The notes under the pieces were generated by a model. The model had not been told where the DNA came from, did no database searches, and saw nothing but the letters and a program-made list of their open reading frames with translations. A program made the translations under genes and the position numbers. From the NCBI GenBank assembly GCA_944324905.1, contig CALUYB010000006.1, forward strand, positions 1-64,000: DNA of 64,000 nt, written 5' to 3'. The stretch comes from Candidatus Gastranaerophilales bacterium. Lineage in GTDB: Bacteria > Cyanobacteriota > Vampirovibrionia > Gastranaerophilales > Gastranaerophilaceae. Below, piece by piece: positions 53,220 through 61,961 of this stretch (position 1 is its first letter; each line of letters begins with the position of its first letter).

Positions 53220-55247
53220 ATGAAAGTCCAAAATATTAAGCAAACGGCATATAATAGCCAAAGAATTAACAATGAAAATGAAAACAACACATCTTTTAGG
53301 GGTGCTACAGATGCTCTTGTTAGTTTTTGGGAAGGTGTAGACAGGGGTGGCCTTGCTGCAAGCTTTACTATACAAGACATGCTTGGTACAAATATACCAA
53401 GGACTTGGGCTGCAAAAGACGTTGGCAAAGATTTAACCGGAAAAAACAACTGGGGTGCGGTATTAGAAAACGGATTGCGTGAATTTTTAACAGGTCCGAG
53501 CATGTTTGTTGTCCCTGGGGGTGTTTTGTATGCTTCAACTAAATTTGGAGCTAAGTCTAATGCTGTTCCTGTTCAAACAATAAAAGATTTTGCTGAAATT
53601 ATTAAAAAATCAAATATTGACACCACAAGTAAAGAGGCATTTAAAAAGTCATTTTATGAAAGCGTTTTAAAACGTGCATTTTCTAATTTTGAAGGTTTAA
53701 AAAATGTTGAAGACCTTGCACAAAAAGGCATTGATATTGATGATTACATTGCTCAAATTTTAAAAATGGAATCTGCGAAGAAAAAAGGCCTTATAAATAA
53801 TATTAAAAATGTTTCAATGCCAGATTCAAAAGAAGAAATTTTAGAGGGCATTATAAAGAAATTTGTTACAGATAAAAAAGCAAATACTACCGGTTATCCA
53901 AATTTCTTAAAAGCTTTAATTACTGACACCAGTGCTGATAAAGCTGCGAAATACGAAGTTAAAATTGGTGATTTGATTAACCGAATGATTAAATATTCTG
54001 ATGATTTATATGAATCGTTAGGAAAGCAAAAAGGCAGTCTTGATGATATTCTTGAAGGTTTTACAAAATCAAGAATGGGTTCAAGATTTGCTACAAATAT
54101 TTTAATGGGTGTGTTTACAGCAGCTGCTATGTGGTTTATACCTAAAATTTATACTGTAAATAAAACAAATCCTGAAACAGACCCTGTAAGACAGAAGGCA
54201 AGCGAACTCAAGGGTGATAAAAGTAACCAAACAAACAGCCAAGTTAACTTTAGCGGTGGCGGTATAAGTAAGATTATGTCTGATATTGGTGAAAAAGTTA
54301 ACCCCGGTCAAAATACGTGGTTATCTAAACATGCTTCATCCCTTGAAAGCAATTGGATTAACGTAGCTAGGCCAATATTTTATACATTAATTACTTGCTT
54401 TACTTTGATTCCGCGACTTATTCAGTCTACAAAAAGAGATATAGAAAGTTCTAAGAAAAACGGCGGTCCCGTCCAATGGGATGAAACCTCAAATATCTTA
54501 AGACGTGATATTACAACAATTCTTACCATACTTTTTGCAATGGAAGGTATGGGTGCCGGCATGGGGCTTTTGGGTTCTAAGAAAAGCGGTATTGTTCTAA
54601 CAAGTGACATTTTAAGAAAAGAAGACAGTTTCTTTAAGAAATTTATCAAAATATTCAATCCTGAAGGTGGTGTGCAGGTTCTTGGAAAAGCTGAAAACAC
54701 TGCACAAATGTCTAATTTTGAAAATTTAGATCAAGTTATAAGATTCTTTGAGAAAAACGATGAAAATAAAGGTAACTTGTATAAACTATTGCACATCGAT
54801 GCTAAAGTTAAAAATAAAGAAGGAAAAGAAGCCTCAACTTTTTATAACGCAGCTAAAAAATTGTTTGGCGATGTTATAGAAAATGAAAAACTTAAAGCTG
54901 AAGATTTAAGGAATTATGTAGCAAATAACAAATTGAATGAAAATGATGTAAAAGAATTCTTGGGAATTTTAAACGATACAAAGAAAAATCCTCTTTTGAA
55001 TTTTGCAAATAAATTAAACGCTATATTCCAAACAGTTTCATTGGCGATAGTAACAGGATTCTTAGGTTTTGGTTTGCCAAAAATAAATGATGCTATTATC
55101 AAGAAAAAATATTTGAAAAACGATAATACCTTGCAGCCAAAATATTCTGATCCAAATATGCCAATTCCGGCGTATAGTATTTTAAACAACTTAAAGCCTA
55201 ATGAAAAACAAATATATCAGTATTTTTTGGGAAATAAAAATGTATAA
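53220..55247 (+). CDS. large unrecognised membrane protein, lineage-type
   Basis: A 675-residue protein beginning MKVQNIKQTAYNSQ followed by an NNTSFRG segment, a start also seen in part in the 23434 protein. There is no cleavable signal peptide. Four hydrophobic segments are visible, at about residues 293-312, 383-402, 428-456 and 608-628, separated by large Lys/Asp-rich domains. I see no catalytic motif or known domain. Expression probably starts at the promoter at 53060, and a terminator follows. It may be a cell-envelope protein restricted to this lineage. Confidence 0.75.
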   Translation: MKVQNIKQTAYNSQRINNENENNTSFRGATDALVSFWEGVDRGGLAASFTIQDMLGTNIPRTWAAKDVGKDLTGKNNWGAVLENGLREFLTGPSMFVVPGGVLYASTKFGAKSNAVPVQTIKDFAEIIKKSNIDTTSKEAFKKSFYESVLKRAFSNFEGLKNVEDLAQKGIDIDDYIAQILKMESAKKKGLINNIKNVSMPDSKEEILEGIIKKFVTDKKANTTGYPNFLKALITDTSADKAAKYEVKIGDLINRMIKYSDDLYESLGKQKGSLDDILEGFTKSRMGSRFATNILMGVFTAAAMWFIPKIYTVNKTNPETDPVRQKASELKGDKSNQTNSQVNFSGGGISKIMSDIGEKVNPGQNTWLSKHASSLESNWINVARPIFYTLITCFTLIPRLIQSTKRDIESSKKNGGPVQWDETSNILRRDITTILTILFAMEGMGAGMGLLGSKKSGIVLTSDILRKEDSFFKKFIKIFNPEGGVQVLGKAENTAQMSNFENLDQVIRFFEKNDENKGNLYKLLHIDAKVKNKEGKEASTFYNAAKKLFGDVIENEKLKAEDLRNYVANNKLNENDVKEFLGILNDTKKNPLLNFANKLNAIFQTVSLAIVTGFLGFGLPKINDAIIKKKYLKNDNTLQPKYSDPNMPIPAYSILNNLKPNEKQIYQYFLGNKNV

Positions 55248-55275
55248 AAAATGAGAGGTTTTGCCTCTCATTTTC
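55246..55275. terminator. bidirectional terminator
   Basis: Stem AAAATGAGAGG (55248-55258) / CCTCTCATTTT (55264-55274) with a TTTTG loop, between two converging genes. Confidence 0.85.
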
Positions 55276-55302
55276 ATATGCAGTTAATGTTATACATGCA
55301 AT

Positions 55303-55749
55303 TTAATTTTCAAATTTTTTTCTAAGTTCAATTTTATCTGCATATTTTTGATTAATTTCGCCTGATTTGTAAGCGCCCTCATTGTTTATTTGATATGCTG
55401 CAATACCTGCAAGTGCTGCTCCTGCCACAGTTAGCAGTTTTGCTGAGCCTGGTAGATTTTTAAACTTTGTTGTTGCTTTTTTAAGAGCCTCTGTTGCTTT
55501 TGGTGCAAGCTCCTTAAAAGTTTCACTGTTTGCTACTTTGCTCATTAAGTTACTTACTACCTTATTTGCACTTTTTGATTTTACTGCCGCAGCTGTACCT
55601 GCGCCTATAGCAAGTGTTGCACCTGCTGTTTTTAAGTTTGTTTTAACCGCGTTTGTCATTTGTTCCTTAGTATTACCAAGTCTTTCTGATAAATTTGCGT
55701 TAGGGTTGTCTATCAAGCTTTTTGATACTGTTGTAGCATTCACTATCAT
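55303..55749 (-). CDS. unrecognised small Ala/Lys-rich membrane-associated protein
   Basis: A 148-residue protein with two hydrophobic stretches, near residues 40-56 (TAGATLAIGAGTAAAV) and 102-118 (AKLLTVAGAALAGIAAY), in a Lys/Ala/Asn-rich background. AAAGGAG lies seven bases before the ATG. Its composition and alternation of Lys-rich and Ala-rich segments resemble the 159-residue protein at 23434. No known family is recognised. Confidence 0.68.
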   Translation of the reverse strand: MIVNATTVSKSLIDNPNANLSERLGNTKEQMTNAVKTNLKTAGATLAIGAGTAAAVKSKSANKVVSNLMSKVANSETFKELAPKATEALKKATTKFKNLPGSAKLLTVAGAALAGIAAYQINNEGAYKSGEINQKYADKIELRKKFEN

Positions 55750-56019
55750 AAATTTTCTCCTTTTATTTAATTTCTCTGCTAATTCAAAAACGTTTCTGAT
55801 GTATTTATAAAGAAATTTTTAAAAAGAAAATTGCTAGAATTAATGAAATAAAATTTCTTAAATATCTAAAAACAAGAAATAATAATGCTTAACAGCTTAA
55901 TAAAATTTAATATTATATAAACTACTATGAAAATATAATTCTAAAAATACATTAAATACTGATTAAATTTCGTTATAAATAAGTCAAGATGAAATTATAC
56001 TTATTAATACGGTGTAATT

Positions 56020-56346
56020 ATGGATATTAAAAGACTACTCGGAAAAAAAATTAAGCAATACCGCATATTGAGAAATTATACTCAAGAGCAGCTTGCTGAA
56101 AAGTTAAATATATCTCAAAGAACATTAAGTGGGATTGAGTGTGGCACAAATTTTTTAACGGCGCAAACCTTAAATAAAATTTTTGAAGTACTGGAAATTA
56201 CCCCTGATGATTTATTTTATCTTAATTATTTGAAACCAAATAAAGAGCTGGTTAACGAGTTAATTGGGGATATAAAAATGCAAATTAATGATACAAATAA
56301 ATTGCACACTATTTATAAAGTTGTAAAAGCAATAATTAAAGATTAA
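56020..56346 (+). CDS. XRE-family transcriptional regulator (second copy)
   Basis: A 108-residue protein with an N-terminal HTH (IKQYRILRNYTQEQLAEKLN, then QRTLSGIECGTNFLTAQTL) and a short helical tail ending IYKVVKAIIKD. Size, domain order and tail resemble the regulator at 37918-38238 (IYRDVIKSIKD), so the two are paralogs. The 270-nt region upstream is very AT-rich with no feature I can support. It is directly followed by the converging TPR gene, with no base between. Confidence 0.85.
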   Translation: MDIKRLLGKKIKQYRILRNYTQEQLAEKLNISQRTLSGIECGTNFLTAQTLNKIFEVLEITPDDLFYLNYLKPNKELVNELIGDIKMQINDTNKLHTIYKVVKAIIKD

Positions 56347-57111
56347 CTATTTAACAATTCTCAAGTTAGTTTTTTTGTTTTGTTTTAAGTTATATATCTC
56401 GCAAACTCTGCCAACAAGAGATTTAGTAGTATCCGAATGGGGTTTTCTTGCTATATATTTTTTATAATATCTTATTGCGCGAGAAAATTTATTCATTTTA
56501 TCAAAACAAATGCCCAAGCCCAAATTTGCCCTGTAATACGCTGGATTAATATTTAAAATTTGATAAAATAAATATGATGCCTCAGAATACCTTTCAAGTG
56601 TAATATACAGCCCTGCCATATGGTTGTATGCAGGTATGTAATGAGGGTTTTCTTCAATAATTTTTTGATAAATACTAAGCGCCATTTCCTCCTCGCCCAA
56701 AAGCTCATGAGAAATTGCTAATTGTACTTGTGCATTTACATTTTTCGGATCAAGTTTTATTGTTCGTATAAAATTTTTTCTTGCCTCTTGAGAGTTGGCA
56801 TTTAAAAGGTGATTTAACCCTAATTCATAGTATATTTCAGAATCAAAACGACTCATAGTTTTTGCTTTTACTAAATGATTTATAGCTTTGTCATAACATT
56901 TTATTTTTTTATAAGCTTTTGAAATTTCTTTATACAGGGAAATGTCAGGTTTCGAAAATATCATGGACATTAAATATTCTTTTATGGCTTGTCTGTAGTT
57001 TTTTTGGTTCATGAATTTTCTTGCAAGTTTAAAATGCTCACACTCTCTTGAGTCAGCATTTTGCAAGAATTTTTCAAATTTTTCTTCGCTACAAGTTACT
57101 TTAATGCCCAT
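56347..57111 (-). CDS. tetratricopeptide repeat protein
   Basis: A 254-residue protein with about five TPR units, from NYRQAIKEYLMSMIF through CYDKAINHLVKAKTM, SQEARKNFIRTIKLDPKN and EEMALSIYQKIIEENPHY to FSRAIRYYKKYIARKP. No signal peptide or catalytic domain is seen. It probably acts as a protein-interaction scaffold. It is unrelated in length and repeats to the 560-residue TPR protein. Confidence 0.82.
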   Translation of the reverse strand: MGIKVTCSEEKFEKFLQNADSRECEHFKLARKFMNQKNYRQAIKEYLMSMIFSKPDISLYKEISKAYKKIKCYDKAINHLVKAKTMSRFDSEIYYELGLNHLLNANSQEARKNFIRTIKLDPKNVNAQVQLAISHELLGEEEMALSIYQKIIEENPHYIPAYNHMAGLYITLERYSEASYLFYQILNINPAYYRANLGLGICFDKMNKFSRAIRYYKKYIARKPHSDTTKSLVGRVCEIYNLKQNKKTNLRIVK

Positions 57112-57202
57112 AATTTTATCCTTATTTTTTAGTTTATGTTTATTTTGGAAAAAATAGATTAATCTTTTGATTTAATTTTTTGGGTATCTAAAGATTTATT
57201 TT

Positions 57203-57211
57203 TGATATAAT
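57203..57211 (+). promoter_or_regulatory. extended -10 promoter for the MscS gene
   Basis: TGATATAAT is a perfect extended -10 element 22 bases before the TTG start. No good -35 is present, which extended -10 promoters tolerate. Confidence 0.5.
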
Positions 57212-57233
57212 TTAGTAAAATTAAGGAGGAATT

Positions 57234-58067
57234 TTGGATATATTAGAATTTTTAAAAGGGCTAAAATGGTCTACAATACTAAATATTTTGTTCACTTTAG
57301 TGTTTTTTGTCTTTGCGTTGAAATTTGTAAAAACCTTCATGCTGCATTTGTTTGAACGTTTCAAAAAGAGAGCAAAAGACATTGAAAGTGCTAAAAACTT
57401 TGATACACTGTGTATAATTTCAATTCATGCCTTGAATTTTATACTGTTTATTTTTGTTGCAATAAATATTTTAAATCATCTTGGCGTAGATGTTCGTCCA
57501 ATAATAACAGCAGCCGGAGTCTTAGGTGTTGCTGTTGGTTTTGGTTCAAAAAGATTTGTTGAAGATTTACTGTCAGGGCTTACTATACTTTTTGAAGGGC
57601 AAATTCGCGTGGGTGATGTTGTTGAAATTCAAAACGTAACAGGGACTGTCGAAAAAATCACGCTTTCAATTATTGTTTTAAGAAGTATTGATGGTGCTGC
57701 GCATTTTATAAGAAATGGCATGGTCGATATGGTTACAAATTATACAAGAGGATATTCATATTCTCTGGTAGAAATTCCTGTTGCTTACAAAGAAAATATC
57801 GCTCAAGTTATGGATGTAATTAAGCAAATCGGTGAAAATTTAAGAAATGAAGATGACTGTAAGGACAAGATTTTAGGTGAAATTGAGGTATTGGGTTTAG
57901 ATAAATTTAACGATAGTTCAATTTCTATTCTTGCCAGATTTAAAACTCTCCCTCGCCATCAATGGGAAGTAAAAAGAATTTTTAATCTTAGAATAAAAGA
58001 AAAATTTGACGAACTGGGAATTGAAATTCCATTTAATCAACTGGTGGTTACTCAAAATCAAAATTAA
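57234..58067 (+). CDS. MscS-family mechanosensitive channel
   Basis: A 277-residue inner-membrane channel of the small-conductance family. Three membrane segments lie in the first 110 residues. The pore helix reads GVAVGFGSKRFVEDLLSGL, and the beta domain has VGDVVEIQNVTGTVEKITL followed by a C-terminal alpha/beta domain. It starts at TTG 57234; AAGGAGGA ends 3 bases upstream, and no ATG lies near. It would release ions on osmotic downshock. Confidence 0.9.
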   Translation: MDILEFLKGLKWSTILNILFTLVFFVFALKFVKTFMLHLFERFKKRAKDIESAKNFDTLCIISIHALNFILFIFVAINILNHLGVDVRPIITAAGVLGVAVGFGSKRFVEDLLSGLTILFEGQIRVGDVVEIQNVTGTVEKITLSIIVLRSIDGAAHFIRNGMVDMVTNYTRGYSYSLVEIPVAYKENIAQVMDVIKQIGENLRNEDDCKDKILGEIEVLGLDKFNDSSISILARFKTLPRHQWEVKRIFNLRIKEKFDELGIEIPFNQLVVTQNQN

Positions 58068-58096
58068 AAAAGCAGGGTTTAAACCCTGCTTGTAAA
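58067..58096. terminator. bidirectional terminator
   Basis: A 22-nt perfect palindrome with arms AAGCAGGGTTT / AAACCCTGCTT (58070-58091), followed by a T-rich stretch, between mscS-like and pepA genes. Confidence 0.8.
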
Positions 58097-58098
58097 AT

Positions 58099-59595
58099 TT
58101 ATAATGACATAATGTAGTTTGTAAGTGTTCTTACCATAACGCCCGTTGCGCCTTTGTTTAGCTCCTTATAGGGCTTATCAATAAAGGTCGTACCTGCAAT
58201 ATCAATGTGCGCCCAGTTTTTGCTTTTTGTGAAATTTTGCAAAAATCTTCCCGCTACACTTGCGCCTGCAAATCTTGAGCCTGTATTTCTCATATCTGCA
58301 ATGTCGCTTTTTAACATATCTTGCATGTCGTCAAATATAGGTAATTCCCAAAGTGTTTCACCTGATTTTTTACCGATATTTATAATGTTTTTAATCATAT
58401 CAGGGTTATTACCCATAATGCCTGTTATGTTTTGTCCAAGAGCTACAATGCAAGCACCTGTTAGGGTTGCAATATCTATAACTTCATCAGGGTTTAGTTC
58501 ATCGGCATAAGTTAAAACATCGGCAAGGGTTAACCTGCCCTCTGCGTCAGTATTGTCGACTTCAATTGTTTTGCCGTTTTTAGCGGTCAAAACATCGCCT
58601 TGTTTGTATGATTTTCCGCTTGGCATATTTTCGCACAATGCACTTAGAGCGTGAACTTCAATGTCGGGTTTGAGTGCTGCTATTGCCTGAATTACCCCTA
58701 AAACAGTTGCGCAGCCTGACATATCAGTTTTCATTGTAAGCATAGAATTTGCAGGTTTAATATCCAAACCGCCCGAGTCAAAAGTTATGCCTTTGCCAAT
58801 TAGTACAATTTTTTTCTTTGCTTTTTTAATTGGTTTATAAGCAAGGTGTATAAATTTTGGCTCTTGTTCGCTTCCTTGCCCTACTGCAAGAAAAGCATTG
58901 AAATTCATTTCGCTCAATTGCTTTTTGTTGTAAACTTCAAAAGTTAATCCTAAATCAGCGCTTAAATTTTTTGCAATTTGAGAAATTGCTTCGGGCGTAG
59001 CGGTTTGCGCCGGTTCGTTTATCAAGTCTTTTGTAAAGTCCATAGCCGAGCAAATAATTTTTGCATTATTAACACCAATTTTTGCCAGTTTCTCATCTTT
59101 TGCATCTTGGGTTGTTATTCTTATTTTTTTAATTTGAGGAGTTGATTTTTTGGTTTTGTACTTGTCGTAGTCGTACATCCCTATTAATATACCTTCGCTC
59201 ATTGCGCCAGCACAGCTTTGTACGTCAAAATTGCCGCTTTTTAGTCCTAAAAGTTCAGTGGATATGTTTTTCACATTTAAAGTTTTATCTAATTGTTTTA
59301 TGATTTTTGCGCATAATTCTCTTAATTTTGAGCAGTTAAAATCTTTTTTCTTACCTAAACCAATAAGCATAATTTTATCTGATGGGATTTTAAGTTGCGT
59401 AGGAACAATAACTGTGTCTGAAAATTTAGCTTTAAAGCCTTCTTTTTTAATTAAATCGTTGCTTATTAAACCTTTAAGTGCTTTATCAATTTTTTGTTGC
59501 GTGGGAGTGAGATTTTTGTCATCCTCAAAAATTCCAAGTACAACAACGTTAGCAAGAGCTGTTGTTAAGTCTTGATGTTTAGCAAAAATATCCAT
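58099..59595 (-). CDS. pepA: leucyl aminopeptidase PepA (M17)
   Basis: A hexameric dizinc aminopeptidase of 498 residues. The C-terminal catalytic domain has GKGITFDSGGLDIKP, MKTDMSGCATV and NTDAEGRLTLADVL, the metal-binding and M17 signature motifs. The N-terminal domain is the usual regulatory macro-like part. It removes N-terminal residues in the cytoplasm. It overlaps trmFO by 17 nt as last gene of a three-gene operon. Confidence 0.94.
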   Translation of the reverse strand: MDIFAKHQDLTTALANVVVLGIFEDDKNLTPTQQKIDKALKGLISNDLIKKEGFKAKFSDTVIVPTQLKIPSDKIMLIGLGKKKDFNCSKLRELCAKIIKQLDKTLNVKNISTELLGLKSGNFDVQSCAGAMSEGILIGMYDYDKYKTKKSTPQIKKIRITTQDAKDEKLAKIGVNNAKIICSAMDFTKDLINEPAQTATPEAISQIAKNLSADLGLTFEVYNKKQLSEMNFNAFLAVGQGSEQEPKFIHLAYKPIKKAKKKIVLIGKGITFDSGGLDIKPANSMLTMKTDMSGCATVLGVIQAIAALKPDIEVHALSALCENMPSGKSYKQGDVLTAKNGKTIEVDNTDAEGRLTLADVLTYADELNPDEVIDIATLTGACIVALGQNITGIMGNNPDMIKNIINIGKKSGETLWELPIFDDMQDMLKSDIADMRNTGSRFAGASVAGRFLQNFTKSKNWAHIDIAGTTFIDKPYKELNKGATGVMVRTLTNYIMSL

Positions 59596-60907
59596 CTTTT
59601 ATCTCCTTTATGTATTCAAGTGCAATTTTAGATAGTATTGCACTTTTTTCCTCTTTGTTTTTTCTAATTTTTTTATCAAACTCTACTTTTTTTATTATAC
59701 CCCAGTTTGAGTTAACCGGCTGAAAAGATTTGTGCCCTTCAAATGTTATGTACTCTAAAAGTGCGCCCAACATGCACTTTGAGCTTAACTCCACAAGGGG
59801 TTCTCCTTTTAAATATTTTAGCATATTTATCCCTGCAAAGAGTCCTGTTGTGATACTTTCACTATAACCTTCCACACCCGTTATTTGTCCTGCAAAAAAT
59901 AAATTGGGGTTGTTTTTTGTCTGCAAAGTTTTGTTTAAAATTTTAGGGCTGTTAATAAAGGTATTAGCGTGCATTACGCCATATCTTACAATTTGAGCAT
60001 TTTCTAATCCCGGGATTGAATTTAACAGTCGCTTTTGTTCGCCCCATTTTAAATTTGTTTGAAAGCCTACAAGATTGTATAAATCCGCCTCTTTGTCATC
60101 TTGCCTTAGTTGCACAACTGCGTAAAATTGATAGTTTTTGTGTTCTTCTTTTCTTGTGCGTTTGTCAAAAAGTCCGACAGGCTTCATCGGTCCAAATCTT
60201 AAAGTGTCTTTACCCCTTGATGCAAGGACTTCTACAGGCATACAACCTTCAAAATATTTTGCTTCAAAGCTTTTTAGGGGGATTTTTTCTGCCGTTGTCA
60301 AAATATTGTAAAAATTTTCGTATTCTTCTTTTTCCATCGGGCAATTTATAAAATCGGCATCCCCCTTGTCCCAGCGACTTGCGTAAAATGCTTTATCAAA
60401 ATTTATTGACTCTTTTTTGACAATTGGCGCTATCGCATCAAAAAAATGAAAATTTTCTTCCCCTGTTAATTTCTTAATTTCATTACATAAAGTGTCAGAT
60501 GTAAGAGGGCCTGTTGCAATTATACTTGGTGTATCGGGCAGTAATATTATTTCTTCTCTAATTACAGTGATATTGGGGTGATTATTTATAAGTTCTGTTA
60601 TTTTTGCGCTAAATCCTTTTCTGTCGATTGATAATGAATTGCCCGATGGCACTCGGTTATTAAATGCTTCTTGCATAAGTGTTGAGCCTAAAAGCAGCGC
60701 TTCTTCTTTTAGTAATCCTGATGCACTATTTGTACCTACTGAGCCTAAGCTGTTTGAGCATACAAATTCTGCAAAATCTTCACCAGTGTGTGCGCCAGTT
60801 GTTTTCTTTGGGCGCATTTCATATAGCTCAACCTGAATATCATTGTTTGCAAGGTATAATGCTGCCTCTGAACCTGCTAAACCGCCTCCTGCAACAATTA
60901 CCTTCAA
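59579..60907 (-). CDS. trmFO: folate-dependent tRNA(U54) methyltransferase TrmFO
   Basis: A 442-residue FAD enzyme that makes 5-methyluridine at position 54 of tRNA using methylene-tetrahydrofolate. The FAD loop is VAGGGLAGSEAALYL, and the catalytic Cys50 lies in FAEFVCSNSLGS. The C-terminus has FFAGQITGVEGYSES. TrmFO occurs in firmicutes, cyanobacteria and some others in place of TrmA. It overlaps the HD-GYP gene by 4 nt and pepA by 17 nt. Confidence 0.94.
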   Translation of the reverse strand: MKVIVAGGGLAGSEAALYLANNDIQVELYEMRPKKTTGAHTGEDFAEFVCSNSLGSVGTNSASGLLKEEALLLGSTLMQEAFNNRVPSGNSLSIDRKGFSAKITELINNHPNITVIREEIILLPDTPSIIATGPLTSDTLCNEIKKLTGEENFHFFDAIAPIVKKESINFDKAFYASRWDKGDADFINCPMEKEEYENFYNILTTAEKIPLKSFEAKYFEGCMPVEVLASRGKDTLRFGPMKPVGLFDKRTRKEEHKNYQFYAVVQLRQDDKEADLYNLVGFQTNLKWGEQKRLLNSIPGLENAQIVRYGVMHANTFINSPKILNKTLQTKNNPNLFFAGQITGVEGYSESITTGLFAGINMLKYLKGEPLVELSSKCMLGALLEYITFEGHKSFQPVNSNWGIIKKVEFDKKIRKNKEEKSAILSKIALEYIKEIKDGYFC

Positions 60908-61893
60908 AATTTTAACTCCTCAAAAGATGTTGTATCGCCATAGCTCAACATATGTACAAAGGCGTACAGCGGTTTTGGAGAAAATGCTCTGCTTCCTGCT
61001 TTTAGTAATGCTCTTAGTGCTTCTCTAAAGTTTGAAATTTCCATATTTGTAGCAGAGGATGTCATATTGTCAAAATGATTGCACACTGCAATAATTTGAG
61101 CGTATTCGCTTATCATAGTTGAAGAAATGCCATAGGGCCAACCTGTTCCATCCATTCTTTCATGGTGCTGAAGTGCAACACGTGCTATGTTTTCACTTAA
61201 TTTAAGTTCTGTTTTAATTAATCTGTGACCGTTTAGCGGATGTTTTCTGTAGGCAAGTTCTTCGTCTTTTGTCATTTTTGAAACATCACTTATTTCTCCG
61301 CTGAGTTCGATTTTTCCAATGTCATGCAAAAGCGCACTTAGGGCAATTTCCATAATTTGAACTTCGTTGTATTCCAGCTTATTTGCAAGAAATACACTGA
61401 AAATCGCAGTATTTAGCGGATGGATATTTTTGTGCTCGCCTAAAAGCTTTAATTCTGAAAAGAATTGCACATTTTTTCTTATTAATTGTGAATCCTTAAT
61501 AATTTTATCCCTAATTTCAAGAATCATTGATTTTGCGCGCATAACATCACTTTGATTAAACACATTCATTGCGTTAATATAGTTTGACTTTAACTCTATT
61601 TGCGATTGAAAATCAATTTTAGATTTTTTATTTAACGGGCCATATTTTTTAATGTCTTCTTGGTTTTCTGTATAAGTTTCACGAGAATATCTTTTTATTG
61701 TCTTTTGTTGGGGCTCTTTTTGCTCTTCATTTTTTTCTTCTTTTCTGAATAAAACTTCATGGTTTCTGACCAGCAAAATTTTCCCTGGAGTCAATATTTC
61801 GCCGGCCTCAAGGATTTTTGTCCCCTTTTCGTCGTACAAATCATAAGGGAGGACTTTTTGTGAAATTATTTCTTCACTGGATACAATTATCAT
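60904..61893 (-). CDS. HD-GYP domain protein
   Basis: About 329 residues. The N-terminal part (residues 1-110) has a small beta domain (LPYDLYDEKGTKILEAGEI) and a Glu/Lys-rich linker. The HD-GYP domain has LLHDIGKIEL and HHERMDGTGWP, with Tyr of GYP replaced by Trp; the metal ligands look intact. It probably cleaves cyclic di-GMP or a similar dinucleotide. The start is uncertain between ATG 61893 (GAGGG 13 bases upstream) and ATG 61932 (no ribosome site). First gene of the operon with trmFO and pepA. Confidence 0.85.
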   Translation of the reverse strand: MIIVSSEEIISQKVLPYDLYDEKGTKILEAGEILTPGKILLVRNHEVLFRKEEKNEEQKEPQQKTIKRYSRETYTENQEDIKKYGPLNKKSKIDFQSQIELKSNYINAMNVFNQSDVMRAKSMILEIRDKIIKDSQLIRKNVQFFSELKLLGEHKNIHPLNTAIFSVFLANKLEYNEVQIMEIALSALLHDIGKIELSGEISDVSKMTKDEELAYRKHPLNGHRLIKTELKLSENIARVALQHHERMDGTGWPYGISSTMISEYAQIIAVCNHFDNMTSSATNMEISNFREALRALLKAGSRAFSPKPLYAFVHMLSYGDTTSFEELKF

Positions 61894-61915
61894 TACTAAA
61901 TTATAACCCTCTTTT

Positions 61916-61944
61916 TTGCAAATGACACACATTATTTGTATGAT
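61916..61944 (+). promoter_or_regulatory. promoter for rlmN
   Basis: TTGCAA (61916-61921), 17-nt spacer, TATGAT (61939-61944), about 18 bases before the ATG. The same -35 TTGCAA is used by the prepilin-like gene. Confidence 0.5.
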
Positions 61945-61961
61945 TATGGTAGAATTTTATT

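Noticed and set aside
55750-56019. Possible gene or RNA in the 270-nt AT-rich gap
   Set aside because: No frame with a ribosome site, no stable GC-containing hairpin and no tRNA-like fold could be found.
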